Of a DNA stretch of 34,989 nucleotides, positions 1 through 7,839 are shown piece after piece (the stretch's first letter is position 1; each line of letters starts with the position of its first letter). Origin of the DNA: Deltaproteobacteria bacterium (lineage in GTDB: Bacteria > Myxococcota > XYA12-FULL-58-9 > JAFGEK01); NCBI GenBank assembly GCA_016931625.1, contig JAFGEK010000020.1, positions 103,110 through 138,098 of the forward strand, given 5' to 3'. The position numbers were made by a program, and so were the translations under genes. The notes beneath the pieces were generated by a model. That model worked only from the letters and a program-made list of their open reading frames with translations. It made no database searches and had not been told where the DNA came from.

Positions 1-492
1 ACTTTAGATTCACATGAACATTTAGTTATTGTAAAAGGCGATATTAGCGCCAACGAACCGCCATTAGTTCGCGTGCATGTCGGTCATACTTTCAGTAACT
101 TGTATGCTGATCTTTTCAGTGATGATTATGCTCAATTAAATGCGGCACTTACCAGTGTTGCCAAAGCTGACTGTGGTGTTGTTGTTTGTCTTAATCAAGG
201 TTTACCCCCCAATATTACACTTGAACAACGTTTACGTTCTATTGGAGGCTCAAAAGATGTGAATAAAAGTGATGAGAAAAGTGGAGTATTTCGCGATATT
301 GGTATTGGTTCACAAATTTTGCGTGACCTTGGTCTTACCCGCATTCGTATTTTAACAAATCAACCAAAGCGCTATGCTGGTATCGAGGGCTTTGGTTTGA
401 CAATCGATGGAGTACAACCACTTGAATTTGAGTATACTAATGCTACTTCTGTAGTGGTTGACGCGCATGTAGGAGGAATACAATCATCATGA
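1..492 (+). CDS. ribBX: RibBA/RibBX-like protein, C-terminal part (5' truncated by window edge), degenerate GTP cyclohydrolase II domain
   Basis: The frame is open from base 1, so this is the 3' end of a longer gene whose N-terminal part (expected to be 3,4-dihydroxy-2-butanone-4-phosphate synthase) lies outside. The start EHLVIVKGDI...PPLVRVHV matches the linker and first strand of the GTP cyclohydrolase II domain of RibBA, and RILTNQPKRYAGIEGFGLTI matches its C-terminal LLTNNP-K--GL-GYGL block. The catalytic centre is missing: after RVH, active enzymes carry SECLTGD and CDCG, which supply three zinc cysteines, whereas here the sequence reads VGHTFSNLYADLFSDD. The EGRGIG loop is also replaced. 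The domain is therefore probably not a cyclohydrolase, as described for RibBX-type fusions. It overlaps the next gene by an ATGA junction and belongs to a riboflavin operon. Confidence 0.8.
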   Translation, partial: TLDSHEHLVIVKGDISANEPPLVRVHVGHTFSNLYADLFSDDYAQLNAALTSVAKADCGVVVCLNQGLPPNITLEQRLRSIGGSKDVNKSDEKSGVFRDIGIGSQILRDLGLTRIRILTNQPKRYAGIEGFGLTIDGVQPLEFEYTNATSVVVDAHVGGIQSS

Positions 493-986
493 TGAACCTA
501 AAAGACCCCCAGATAGCAAATGTTTATGAAGGAATTTTATCAGGTGATGGCTTACGTTTTGCAATTGTAGCCAGTAGATTTAATAATTTTATAACCGAAA
601 AATTAATTGATGGTGCGCGTGATGGTTTTCATCGTCATGGCGCTGATAAAATTGATATTGCGTGGGTTCCCGGTACTTTCGAAATGCCTTTAGTAGCTAG
701 GCGGTTGGCACAAAGTGGTCTTTATCACGCTATTTGTTGTTTAGGGGCAGTAATTCGCGGTGGTACACCACATTTTGAGTATATTTCAGCCCAAATGACC
801 AGAGGAATTGCCGAGGCAGCTTGGCAAAGTGATGTACCAATAATTTTTGGGGTGCTTACTTGTGATAACATAGAACAAGCCATTGAGCGTGCAGGAACGA
901 AGGGTGGCAACAAGGGCTTTGATGCAGCTATAGCAGCCATTGAGATGGCTCAGCTATGGAAGAATTTACCAGTAAGGACAAGTTAG
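489..986 (+). CDS. ribH: 6,7-dimethyl-8-ribityllumazine synthase
   Basis: This enzyme condenses 5-amino-6-ribitylamino-uracil with 3,4-dihydroxy-2-butanone 4-phosphate, the penultimate step of riboflavin synthesis. All family blocks are visible: IVASRFNNFIT near residues 26-36, VPGTFEMP at 60-67, the catalytic-histidine block IRGGTPHFEY (His95), FGVLTCDNIEQAIERAG, and GNKGFDAA near the C-terminus. The 165-residue length is normal. Two adjacent ATG codons (489 and 492) are possible starts. The first overlaps the upstream stop as ATGA, and an AGGAGG lies at 471-476. It stands between the RibBX-like gene and nusB, a gene order common in proteobacteria, and is co-transcribed with both. Confidence 0.96.
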   Translation: MMNLKDPQIANVYEGILSGDGLRFAIVASRFNNFITEKLIDGARDGFHRHGADKIDIAWVPGTFEMPLVARRLAQSGLYHAICCLGAVIRGGTPHFEYISAQMTRGIAEAAWQSDVPIIFGVLTCDNIEQAIERAGTKGGNKGFDAAIAAIEMAQLWKNLPVRTS

Positions 987-987
987 T

Positions 988-1434
988 ATGCGGCGTCGTG
1001 GCAGGGAGTGTGCTCTTCAAATACTATATCAAATGGACGTTAACCGCGAACTTGAAAATAATGGTCAAAAAGTTAATGTCGATAAAGCCATTAATTATTT
1101 TTGGCAAAGTTTTGAAAATGTTGATGAAGAGGATCGCAATTTTGCTGAATGTCTAATTCGAGGTGTAACTGCGAATTTGCACGATCTTGATGAAGCAATT
1201 GCTAAAGTATCGCAAAATTGGCGAGTGGCACGTATGGGAAAAGTAGATCGTTGCTTGATTCGTGTTGCTGCTTACGAGATTCTATATTGTCCTGATATTC
1301 CACGTGTAGTGAGTATTAACGAGGCTGTTGAAATAGCAAAACGATTTTCTGGTAAAGAATCAGCAGCTTTTGTGAACGGAATACTAGACCAAGTGGGAGG
1401 TTCAGAAAATACTGGCAGTAATCAGGCAATATAG
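988..1434 (+). CDS. nusB: Transcription antitermination factor NusB
   Basis: NusB binds boxA RNA with NusE (S10) to promote antitermination of rRNA operons. The 148-residue all-helical protein shows the family start (RRRGRECALQILYQMDVN) and the C-terminal signature VNEAVEIAK-like block (INEAVEIAKRFSGKESAAFVNGILDQV). The start codon is one base after the ribH stop, so it is translationally coupled to ribH. The ribH-nusB pair is widely conserved, which supports both calls. No internal oddities are seen. Confidence 0.96.
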   Translation: MRRRGRECALQILYQMDVNRELENNGQKVNVDKAINYFWQSFENVDEEDRNFAECLIRGVTANLHDLDEAIAKVSQNWRVARMGKVDRCLIRVAAYEILYCPDIPRVVSINEAVEIAKRFSGKESAAFVNGILDQVGGSENTGSNQAI

Positions 1435-1465
1435 CTTAACTAAAAATGTACGAGTGAGAAACATT

Positions 1466-1960
1466 ATGAAAGCGCAAGCAAATAGTAAACCGCCAAATCG
1501 CTTGGGGCAAAAGAGTGTTTTCCTACGCTGCGATTTAGCTGCGCTTGATGCTCTTGAAGTTGAATCAGTTGGTGCTTTTTGTTGGTCTGATGTTGCTCCT
1601 TTAGTTGGACCAGTAGGATATATTGATTGGCGATTATGCGGTGCGTTGTCCCGTACCATTGAAAAAAGGCAATTTGAGGCGGATCTTTTTGAGGTAATGT
1701 TAACGCCAGTTTCAAGCCGTTTAACAGTGCATCGACTTTTTGTTTTCGGCCTTGGGCAGACAAGTGAGGTGTCAACGACGAATATACGGAAGGCTTGCCG
1801 AAAAGCGTATGAAGTAATGACCTTGGCAGGAGTTAAACGCATGGTCTTCGCAGTACCATCTGCGAGAGAAAAACCAGAGTTAGAAGAGCAATTTATTAAT
1901 GCTCTTGAAGCGGAGTTACCTGGACTAATTGAACTTGTGCTCACAGAGTACGAGTTATGA
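1466..1960 (+). CDS. Stand-alone M17 (leucyl aminopeptidase) N-terminal-like domain protein
   Basis: A protein of about 164 residues resembling only the N-terminal macro-like domain of M17 leucyl aminopeptidases. The clues are LVGPVGYIDWRLCGALSRTI, the following RQFEADLFEVML with a glycine/acid spacing typical of the family, and RLFVFGLGQTSEV. The catalytic C-terminal peptidase domain with its metal ligands is absent and does not follow in any frame, so peptidase activity is not expected. A GTG at 1454 in the same frame could also start it, but the ATG at 1466 has GAGAA just upstream and is preferred. It lies 31 bases after nusB and 19 bases before the first chemosensory gene, so it probably belongs to the same transcript. 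The function is unknown. Confidence 0.7.
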   Translation: MKAQANSKPPNRLGQKSVFLRCDLAALDALEVESVGAFCWSDVAPLVGPVGYIDWRLCGALSRTIEKRQFEADLFEVMLTPVSSRLTVHRLFVFGLGQTSEVSTTNIRKACRKAYEVMTLAGVKRMVFAVPSAREKPELEEQFINALEAELPGLIELVLTEYEL

Positions 1961-1983
1961 CCATGAAAGGTGGGATACTCTGA
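1957..1983 (+). promoter_or_regulatory. Translation start region with 8-codon minicistron and CTG start
   Basis: An ATG at 1957 overlaps the preceding stop as ATGA, just as at most other junctions of this operon, but its frame ends after eight codons at the TGA 1981-1983. That stop overlaps a CTG at 1980 (CTGA), which begins the residues expected for a DUF4388 N-terminus (M-SLVGNL). A ribosome site AGGTGG lies at 1968-1973, six bases before the CTG. The arrangement suggests either reinitiation at CTG or an assembly indel. Confidence 0.5.
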
Positions 1984-4163
1984 GCCTGGTTGGAAATCTT
2001 GCAGACCTTGGACTTGGCGACATTTTTCAAATTGTCTCGCTAAGCCGTCGTTCTGGTACCCTGCAGCTTACTACTCCGGTAGAATCAGGCGAGATTGTTT
2101 TTCGTGCTGGCAGGGTTGTTGCAGCTTTTCGTTCAAATGCCAAAAATAGTATAGGCGAAGATTTGCTTGCAGAGGGTGTGCTTGCACCGAATTCTTATCA
2201 GGATATGTTAGCCGCCCAACGAAATGGCAAACGTGGGCCTGAACTTTTTAATTTAACAGGTGTTAATCCAGAGGCACTGCAAGAAACTCTCGAAAATGTT
2301 CTTAAACATGTAATATATACTATGTTTGAATGGAATGAAGGGACATTTTCATTCGTTCTTGAAGACTCTCCAGATATTTGGCGTGGATTTGCTCTTGAAG
2401 GGGCTAGGGCTGTTGCTGAAAATGGTCTTAATCCACAATATTTAGCGATCGAAGGTGCACGTATACGCGATGAGAAAGCTAAAGAAGATACATTATCGAC
2501 CTTTTTATTAAAAGCTCAGGAACCAAGCGAAAGCCATAGTGCGAACTCTGCTTTAGATGTTAAAGAAATTGCAGCAAAACTACGTAATGCGGCTGAACTT
2601 GATTCTTTGCCCGAACATAGTGTTAATATAAATATTGCAACCCCGCCTTTAAAATCTTTTGAACCTGCAAAATTAGCAAAAATAGAAGATACAATAACAA
2701 TACAAAAACAGTCTAACGAAACTGAAATAAAACAAGTACCATCTGCAACAATTGAAAGTAACCCTGTTAAAACTATAGACAATTCGGTTTCATTACTACA
2801 AACAGCAGGCCAATCACTATCAACATTGAAAACAAATGCAGGTTATCGATTACTCGCTATTGATGATGACCCATTAGTAACTAAATATATTCGTGATGCC
2901 TTTGCTGATAATTTTGTTGAAATCACAACTAGCGAAAGTGTCAGCGATGCCTTCAATGAGATAGAAAAAGATCCTGAAAATTTAGTAATAGCTTCAGATT
3001 TAATAATTGCTCGCTCGGATGGCAAGGGTATTTTAGGTGGTATTGAAATTCTTGAGAAAATTCGTCAACGATGGTCGAATATACCCGTAGTTTTATTTAC
3101 TGATTATCAAAACGAAGAAGCCGAAACTCGTGCAAAAAATCTTGGGGCACTTGCAACCTTGCAAAAACCTCGTAAGGCTCAAGTACAAGCAGCAATTAAG
3201 CAAGGAGGCCAAGAGGTCTTCGCAGAATTTATTGTTAGTCTTTCTGGTGTGTTGGCCCCGTATATCAAAACTGCATCAAATGATAATCTTGATCAAAAAT
3301 CAGAAACTTTAAATTTAACAACAACCGCATCAATTCAATCTGCACCTATTTTAACGACAGATTCTTCAACTGCAAATGTAAATATTTTTGTAAATGATTT
3401 ACCGTCACCGATTAAAAAACCGGCGATGCATGAAACTTTAAGCAATGAAATTGCAGCTAAATCATTACCAGATAGCGATAACCAAGAAGAGCTATCACTA
3501 CCTGAACATTCTTCTATTTCTTCAAAAAACAATACATTTGCAAATTTTGATTTAAGTACAGCAATAAGCAGCGAAATTGATGCATTAGGTGTACGTTTTG
3601 AAAATGACCTACCACCACCAATGCTTTCTGCTGGAGATATGGCAATTTTACGCTCAATGCTTGCAGAGCTGGTTGACCCGTCTAATCGAGAAACGGTAAC
3701 CTTACTTGTTCTACGTTTTGCAAGTCATTTAGTTGAACGTGCAGGTTTGTTTTTAGCAACAAGACGTGTTTTTGTAGGTTTAGGAGGTTTCAGTATCGAT
3801 GAAGCATCCGATCAATTTGTCAGTCGTGTACGGAGGATTCAAATTCCTGTCGAAATTGAATCAATTTTTTCCCGCGTCTGTCATTTTCGTTCTATGATTA
3901 GAGCACCATTGAAAGATTGTGATGGAAATCGTCGTTTGATTGAGGGACTAAGTGGAACTTGGCCGACAAATGAAGCTGTTGCTGCACCGCTTATTTCTGG
4001 CGATCGTGTGGCTGCTATCTTATTTGGAGATAATCCTTCTGGAAAAGCATTGGGACTTACCGATAGTCTTGAGATATTCTTACAGCAAGCTGGATTGGCG
4101 ATGGACCGAGCTTTACTTGAGCGTAAGCTTGAAGATTCGCGCAAGTATCGCAGCAACTTTTAA
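1980..4163 (+). CDS. DUF4388 - response regulator receiver - GAF domain protein
   Basis: A cytoplasmic signalling protein of about 727 residues that opens the chemosensory operon. Residues 2-110 are a DUF4388 domain (SLVGNLADLGLGDIFQIVSL, then RSGTLQL and GEIVFRAGRVVAA), a module common in myxobacteria. Residues 289-405 form a receiver domain with the acidic cluster IDDDP, phosphoacceptor Asp340 (IASDLII), a threonine in LFTDY and Lys396. After a Ser/Asn-rich linker, residues about 555-720 look like a GAF domain ending in LQQAGLAMDRALLERKLED. No output domain such as DNA binding or a kinase is seen, so it may be a phosphorylated adaptor or phosphate sink. The start is uncertain: the frame stays open back to a TTG at 1929, but the family's usual N-terminus and the ribosome site favour the CTG at 1980. 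Confidence 0.75.
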   Translation: MSLVGNLADLGLGDIFQIVSLSRRSGTLQLTTPVESGEIVFRAGRVVAAFRSNAKNSIGEDLLAEGVLAPNSYQDMLAAQRNGKRGPELFNLTGVNPEALQETLENVLKHVIYTMFEWNEGTFSFVLEDSPDIWRGFALEGARAVAENGLNPQYLAIEGARIRDEKAKEDTLSTFLLKAQEPSESHSANSALDVKEIAAKLRNAAELDSLPEHSVNINIATPPLKSFEPAKLAKIEDTITIQKQSNETEIKQVPSATIESNPVKTIDNSVSLLQTAGQSLSTLKTNAGYRLLAIDDDPLVTKYIRDAFADNFVEITTSESVSDAFNEIEKDPENLVIASDLIIARSDGKGILGGIEILEKIRQRWSNIPVVLFTDYQNEEAETRAKNLGALATLQKPRKAQVQAAIKQGGQEVFAEFIVSLSGVLAPYIKTASNDNLDQKSETLNLTTTASIQSAPILTTDSSTANVNIFVNDLPSPIKKPAMHETLSNEIAAKSLPDSDNQEELSLPEHSSISSKNNTFANFDLSTAISSEIDALGVRFENDLPPPMLSAGDMAILRSMLAELVDPSNRETVTLLVLRFASHLVERAGLFLATRRVFVGLGGFSIDEASDQFVSRVRRIQIPVEIESIFSRVCHFRSMIRAPLKDCDGNRRLIEGLSGTWPTNEAVAAPLISGDRVAAILFGDNPSGKALGLTDSLEIFLQQAGLAMDRALLERKLEDSRKYRSNF

Positions 4164-4188
4164 ATAAAGTGTTCTATACGAGGTGAAT

Positions 4189-4563
4189 ATGCGCAAGGTG
4201 CTGGTGGTCGAGGATTCATCGGCGATGCGCGGCTTGATTGCGTCTATTGTCGATCAGGTCGATGACTGTGAAGTTGTCGAGGTCGCAGGTGGTTTTGACG
4301 CATTAAGACAGCTGCCGCGTGAACGATTTGCTTTGATTATTACTGACATAAATATGCCAGATATCAACGGTCTTGAGCTGCTGTCGTTCATACGTAAAAA
4401 TCCTAATTATACCCAGACACCCGTGCTTATTGTATCTACAGAGTCGAGTGAGCGTGATCGTGCTAAAGGTTTGGCTTTAGGAGCAAATGCATATATCACA
4501 AAACCTTTTATCCCAGATGACCTTAAGGCGGCAGTGTTGCGTTTACTTGGGAGTGCAACATGA
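4189..4563 (+). CDS. cheY: CheY-type single-domain response regulator
   Basis: A 124-residue stand-alone receiver domain. It has the acidic pair Glu8-Asp9 (VVEDSSAMR), phosphoacceptor Asp53 in ITDINMPDINGLELL, a Thr in VSTESSE and the invariant Lys in YITKPF. It is the likely phosphate acceptor of the CheA encoded next, with which it shares an ATGA overlap. A GTG six bases upstream (4183) is in frame, but it falls inside the AGGTG ribosome site, so the ATG at 4189 is preferred. No flagellar genes are visible, so the output need not be flagellar. Confidence 0.9.
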   Translation: MRKVLVVEDSSAMRGLIASIVDQVDDCEVVEVAGGFDALRQLPRERFALIITDINMPDINGLELLSFIRKNPNYTQTPVLIVSTESSERDRAKGLALGANAYITKPFIPDDLKAAVLRLLGSAT

Positions 4564-6677
4564 GCCCACCAGTAAACCAGGATTTCATTTCTGAAGCCCA
4601 AGAGATTGTTGATGTTCTTAATCGCGATCTTATTGTTGCTGAAAATGAATCTAGTACTGGTGGTGAAATCGATCCTGAGCGGGTTAATAATTTATTTCGT
4701 AGCGCTCATTCGCTTAAAGGCATTTCTGGGATGTTTGGGTTCGATTCGATTTCCCGACTTGCCCACAGCCTCGAAAGTGTACTTGATGGTATGCGACTTG
4801 GTCGTGTGCATATCGACCCTGTAGGTTTAGATGTTTTATTTGCATGCGTTGAACGCTTTAATTCTCTTATTGCAGCAGCAGCAACGGGTGAAGATTGTAA
4901 TGCAAATGTTGAAGATTTAACTAAACGTCTTGAAAAAGTTGCTAGAGGGGACGCAGCCGATACCGCAGATCCACTTGAATTTATTGAGTTGGGTAGTGAG
5001 GTACGCACTGTTTTAACTGAGTATGAAGAGCATCGCCTTAAAGAAAATATTAAACGCGGTCGTAATTTATATATTTTGCGTATAACTTTCGACCTTGCAA
5101 ATTTCGATTTGGGGCTTGCTGAATTAGATGCAGCAGTTAAAAGCATCGGAGAAGTTATTACTAAGCTTCCAAGTTCAAAAACTGCAGAATCAGGTTCAAT
5201 TTCATTTGATATTATAGTTGGTTCAGATAGTAACATTCAAGAATTGAGTAAGACCTTAGGCGACGACCGCATAGAGATCACAACAATTCAGCGAAAACAG
5301 ATGGTGGCTACCGCTCTGAAAAAAAGAGCGATGCCGATACCACAAAAGGATACTACTAAATCGGATGCGATCGTAGAGCAAGATAAAAATATTGAAGGTA
5401 GCAACTCACAATTAGCTGTTGAAGGCAGTGAGTTTGCTCGTTCTTCGCAAGATGAGTCTGCCAGTGTTAAAAGTGTTTCACAAACTGTACGGGTAGATAT
5501 TCGCCGTCTTGATCGATTGATGAATTTAGTTGGTGAGTTATCACTCACGAAAACCGCTTTTTTACATATCAGCGATGTAATGAAACAACAGATTGGTTTT
5601 GTCGGACTTGCTGTTGATTTACATAAAGAAAGCCGTAATTTCGAACGACGCTTATCTGAACTGCAAGCAGGTATCATGGAAGTACGAATGGTGCCACTTG
5701 CTAATCTCTTTGAGCGTATGGTGAGAGTAGGGCGTAAAATAAGTCGTGAGCTTAAGCGACAAGTGCGAATTGAAGTTTCTGGAGAGCACACTGAGCTTGA
5801 TAAGCTTATTGTGGAAGATCTCGCAGATCCTTTAATGCACTTAATTCGAAATGCTATTGATCATGGCATAGAAACTCCCGAAGTGCGTGCTGCTGCTGGC
5901 AAAGATCCTGAAGGTACTGTTCGTCTTTCTGCTCTTGCGCAAGGCAATCATGTTATCGTTGAAGTTTCTGATGATGGCGGTGGCATTGATCCTGAAAAAG
6001 TTATTAAGATGGCTGTTGCAAAGAAACTTGTTACTCCTGAACGTGCCAAAGAACTTACTAGACGGGAGATTTTTAATCTACTTTTTATTGCAGGATTTTC
6101 AACAAGAAGCGAAGTTTCAGAATATAGTGGTCGCGGTGTTGGTCTTGATATTGTTAAAAATAATATTTCTCAGTTATCAGGTGTTATAGATATTTTTTCA
6201 GTAAAAGGTAAAAGCACTTCGATTACTGTGACGTTACCTATTACCTTAGCAATCATTCCAGCATTGGTAGTTGCCGTTGCGGGACGTACTTATGCCATTC
6301 CACTAAACAACGTTCTTGAAACTTTAGCTATTGAAGATACTACAGTAAGCACTATTGAACGTCGTGAGGTAATATCTGTACGAGGCGCAACAGTTCCCTT
6401 AGTTGATTTGCGTCATCACTTTCGGATGGAAACAAAAGAACGCCCAGAAGTTTGTTATGGAGTTGTTGCTGGAGTTGGTCAACATCGTATGGCCCTAGTT
6501 GTTGATGAACTTGTTGGACAACAAGATATTGTTATAAAATCTTTAGGGCGCCGCTTGCAGCACATTAAGGGAATTGCTGGAGCTACTGAACTAGGTAACC
6601 AAAAAACCATTTTAGTTATCGATATGGTAGCACTCATTAATGAGCTTGCCGTGGATAGCGCTGCGACGGAGGCTTGA
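4560..6677 (+). CDS. cheA: Chemotaxis histidine kinase CheA
   Basis: The 705-residue kinase core of the operon. P1/Hpt (residues 1-125) has the phosphorylatable His50 in FRSAHSLKGISGMFGF. Residues about 155-235 look like a P2-type ferredoxin-fold segment (LYILRITFDL). An acidic linker follows, then P3 dimerisation from about 310 (VDIRRLDRLMNLVGELSLTK). The P4 ATPase (about 383-556) has an N box LIRNAIDHGIE, G1 DDGGGIDP, FSTRSEVSEYSGRGVGLDIV and a final glycine-rich part. P5 (about 562-700) is CheW-like with RGATVPLVDLR. All catalytic motifs are intact. It starts inside the cheY stop and ends one base into the next gene, so translation is tightly coupled. It should autophosphorylate and pass phosphate to CheY, CheB and possibly the DUF4388 receiver. 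Confidence 0.97.
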   Translation: MSPPVNQDFISEAQEIVDVLNRDLIVAENESSTGGEIDPERVNNLFRSAHSLKGISGMFGFDSISRLAHSLESVLDGMRLGRVHIDPVGLDVLFACVERFNSLIAAAATGEDCNANVEDLTKRLEKVARGDAADTADPLEFIELGSEVRTVLTEYEEHRLKENIKRGRNLYILRITFDLANFDLGLAELDAAVKSIGEVITKLPSSKTAESGSISFDIIVGSDSNIQELSKTLGDDRIEITTIQRKQMVATALKKRAMPIPQKDTTKSDAIVEQDKNIEGSNSQLAVEGSEFARSSQDESASVKSVSQTVRVDIRRLDRLMNLVGELSLTKTAFLHISDVMKQQIGFVGLAVDLHKESRNFERRLSELQAGIMEVRMVPLANLFERMVRVGRKISRELKRQVRIEVSGEHTELDKLIVEDLADPLMHLIRNAIDHGIETPEVRAAAGKDPEGTVRLSALAQGNHVIVEVSDDGGGIDPEKVIKMAVAKKLVTPERAKELTRREIFNLLFIAGFSTRSEVSEYSGRGVGLDIVKNNISQLSGVIDIFSVKGKSTSITVTLPITLAIIPALVVAVAGRTYAIPLNNVLETLAIEDTTVSTIERREVISVRGATVPLVDLRHHFRMETKERPEVCYGVVAGVGQHRMALVVDELVGQQDIVIKSLGRRLQHIKGIAGATELGNQKTILVIDMVALINELAVDSAATEA

Positions 6678-7345
6678 TGAAGAAAACACCATCGCGTGAA
6701 GATGTAATATCACGAAAAAAGGCAATATCTACAAAATCTATATCGAATACTTCCGAATCAACTGTTTTAGAAAATTCTGAAAATGAATCTAGAGATGTTA
6801 CTTATGATCCATTGCAAGAGTTTTTTGTATCCGAAAATGAAAAAGCCTTAATGACAAAGAGCTTTGTCTCAGGTGGCACCAAGGGTGATAAGAAAATAGG
6901 CAAAACTGAGCAGACGCTAGAATTATTAGCTTTTTGGGTAGCTGATGAAGAGTACGCAATTTCGATTATCGAAATTCAAGAAATAATTAAGGTTCAACCA
7001 ATAACCGAACTTCCTCGTGCTGGTTCTGCGGTGCTTGGTATAATATCTTTGCGTGGAACGATCGTGCCAATTTTAGATTTACGTCGTGTGTTACATCTAG
7101 AAGAACGACCTATTTCTCGTCAGACGCGAATTTTGGTTGTTCGCTCTGAAGATGATCCAATTGGATTATTAGTTGACCGTGTAACTAGTGTAACACGTTT
7201 TGATGCTAAAAAGGTTGAAGCAACACCACACGCGATGCGCCGTCAAACTAGCGAGTTTGTTCGAGGTGTTGGCCGATTAGATTCCCGTTTGTTCATTATT
7301 CTCGAAGTTAGTTCAGTTATTGCTATTATGGATGCTGCCGCATGA
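6677..7345 (+). CDS. cheW: CheW-like coupling protein with N-terminal extension
   Basis: The C-terminal part (residues about 82-222) is a CheW domain: ELLAFWVADEEYAISIIEIQ, then GIISLRGTIVPILDLRRVL, and LVVRSEDDPIGLLVDRVTSV. CheW links receptors to CheA. The first 80 residues are charged and Ser/Lys-rich without a recognisable domain, an extension that ordinary 150-170 residue CheW proteins lack. It may be a flexible tether. The ATG at 6677 overlaps the cheA stop by one base and has GGAGG at 6668-6672. An in-frame TTG at 6674 is too close to that site. It is the first of two tandem CheW genes. Confidence 0.9.
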   Translation: MKKTPSREDVISRKKAISTKSISNTSESTVLENSENESRDVTYDPLQEFFVSENEKALMTKSFVSGGTKGDKKIGKTEQTLELLAFWVADEEYAISIIEIQEIIKVQPITELPRAGSAVLGIISLRGTIVPILDLRRVLHLEERPISRQTRILVVRSEDDPIGLLVDRVTSVTRFDAKKVEATPHAMRRQTSEFVRGVGRLDSRLFIILEVSSVIAIMDAAA

Positions 7346-7839
7346 ATTATGTTACTGAAAAGCAAGACAGCGAACTGGTGCAGCTGACAGCTTTTCGTGT
7401 TGGCCAAGAAGAGTATGTGGTTGATATAATGAGAGTGCGTGAAATAATTCGACCACTGACAGTAACTAAAGTACGCAAAGGACCACGTTTTGTCGAGGGA
7501 GTTATCAACTTACGTGGAGAAGTCATTCCGATTGTCGATTTACGTGTTCGTTTCGAGCTACCTCCTGAAGATTCAGAACGTCGTAGAATTATTATTCTTA
7601 TGGTTGAAGGTCGTGTATTGGGTATAGTTGTCGATTCTGTAACTGAAGTTGTACGTGCGCCCCGTAATACTATTAGGGGAGCACCTGGTATTTTTACACC
7701 AGAACAAGCCCCTTATTTTTTAGGCGTATGTCAATACCGTGGGCGGACCTTGCTGCTTCTAAATGTTAAAAATGTTGTTGCTAGTGAAGATAGTATCGAT
7801 GTAGTTGGCGCCAACGAAATTGCACGGAGTAGCATGTGA
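7342..7839 (+). CDS. cheW: CheW coupling protein (second copy)
   Basis: A 165-residue, single-domain CheW protein of normal size: LTAFRVGQEEYVVDIMRVRE, GVINLRGEVIPIVDLRVRF, VEGRVLGIVVDSVTEVVR, and a C-terminal GRTLLLLNVKNV strand. It shares an ATGA overlap with the upstream CheW gene but differs from it in sequence and lacks the long N-terminal extension. The two may have different partners, or both may occupy one CheA-receptor array. No receptor gene is present in this operon. Confidence 0.95.
   Translation: MNYVTEKQDSELVQLTAFRVGQEEYVVDIMRVREIIRPLTVTKVRKGPRFVEGVINLRGEVIPIVDLRVRFELPPEDSERRRIIILMVEGRVLGIVVDSVTEVVRAPRNTIRGAPGIFTPEQAPYFLGVCQYRGRTLLLLNVKNVVASEDSIDVVGANEIARSSM

Noticed and set aside
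1402-1944. 180-residue minus-strand reading frame opposite the M17-like gene
   Set aside because: Low-complexity Ser/Arg-rich product, no ribosome site, and it lies opposite a conserved plus-strand gene.
1975-1985. prfB-like +1 frameshift (CTC TGA)
   Set aside because: A +1 shift leads to a different frame from the DUF4388 protein; only -1 or a new start would fit.
4706-5236. 176-residue minus-strand reading frame opposite cheA
   Set aside because: Antisense to the Hpt/P2 region of an intact cheA and not protein-like.
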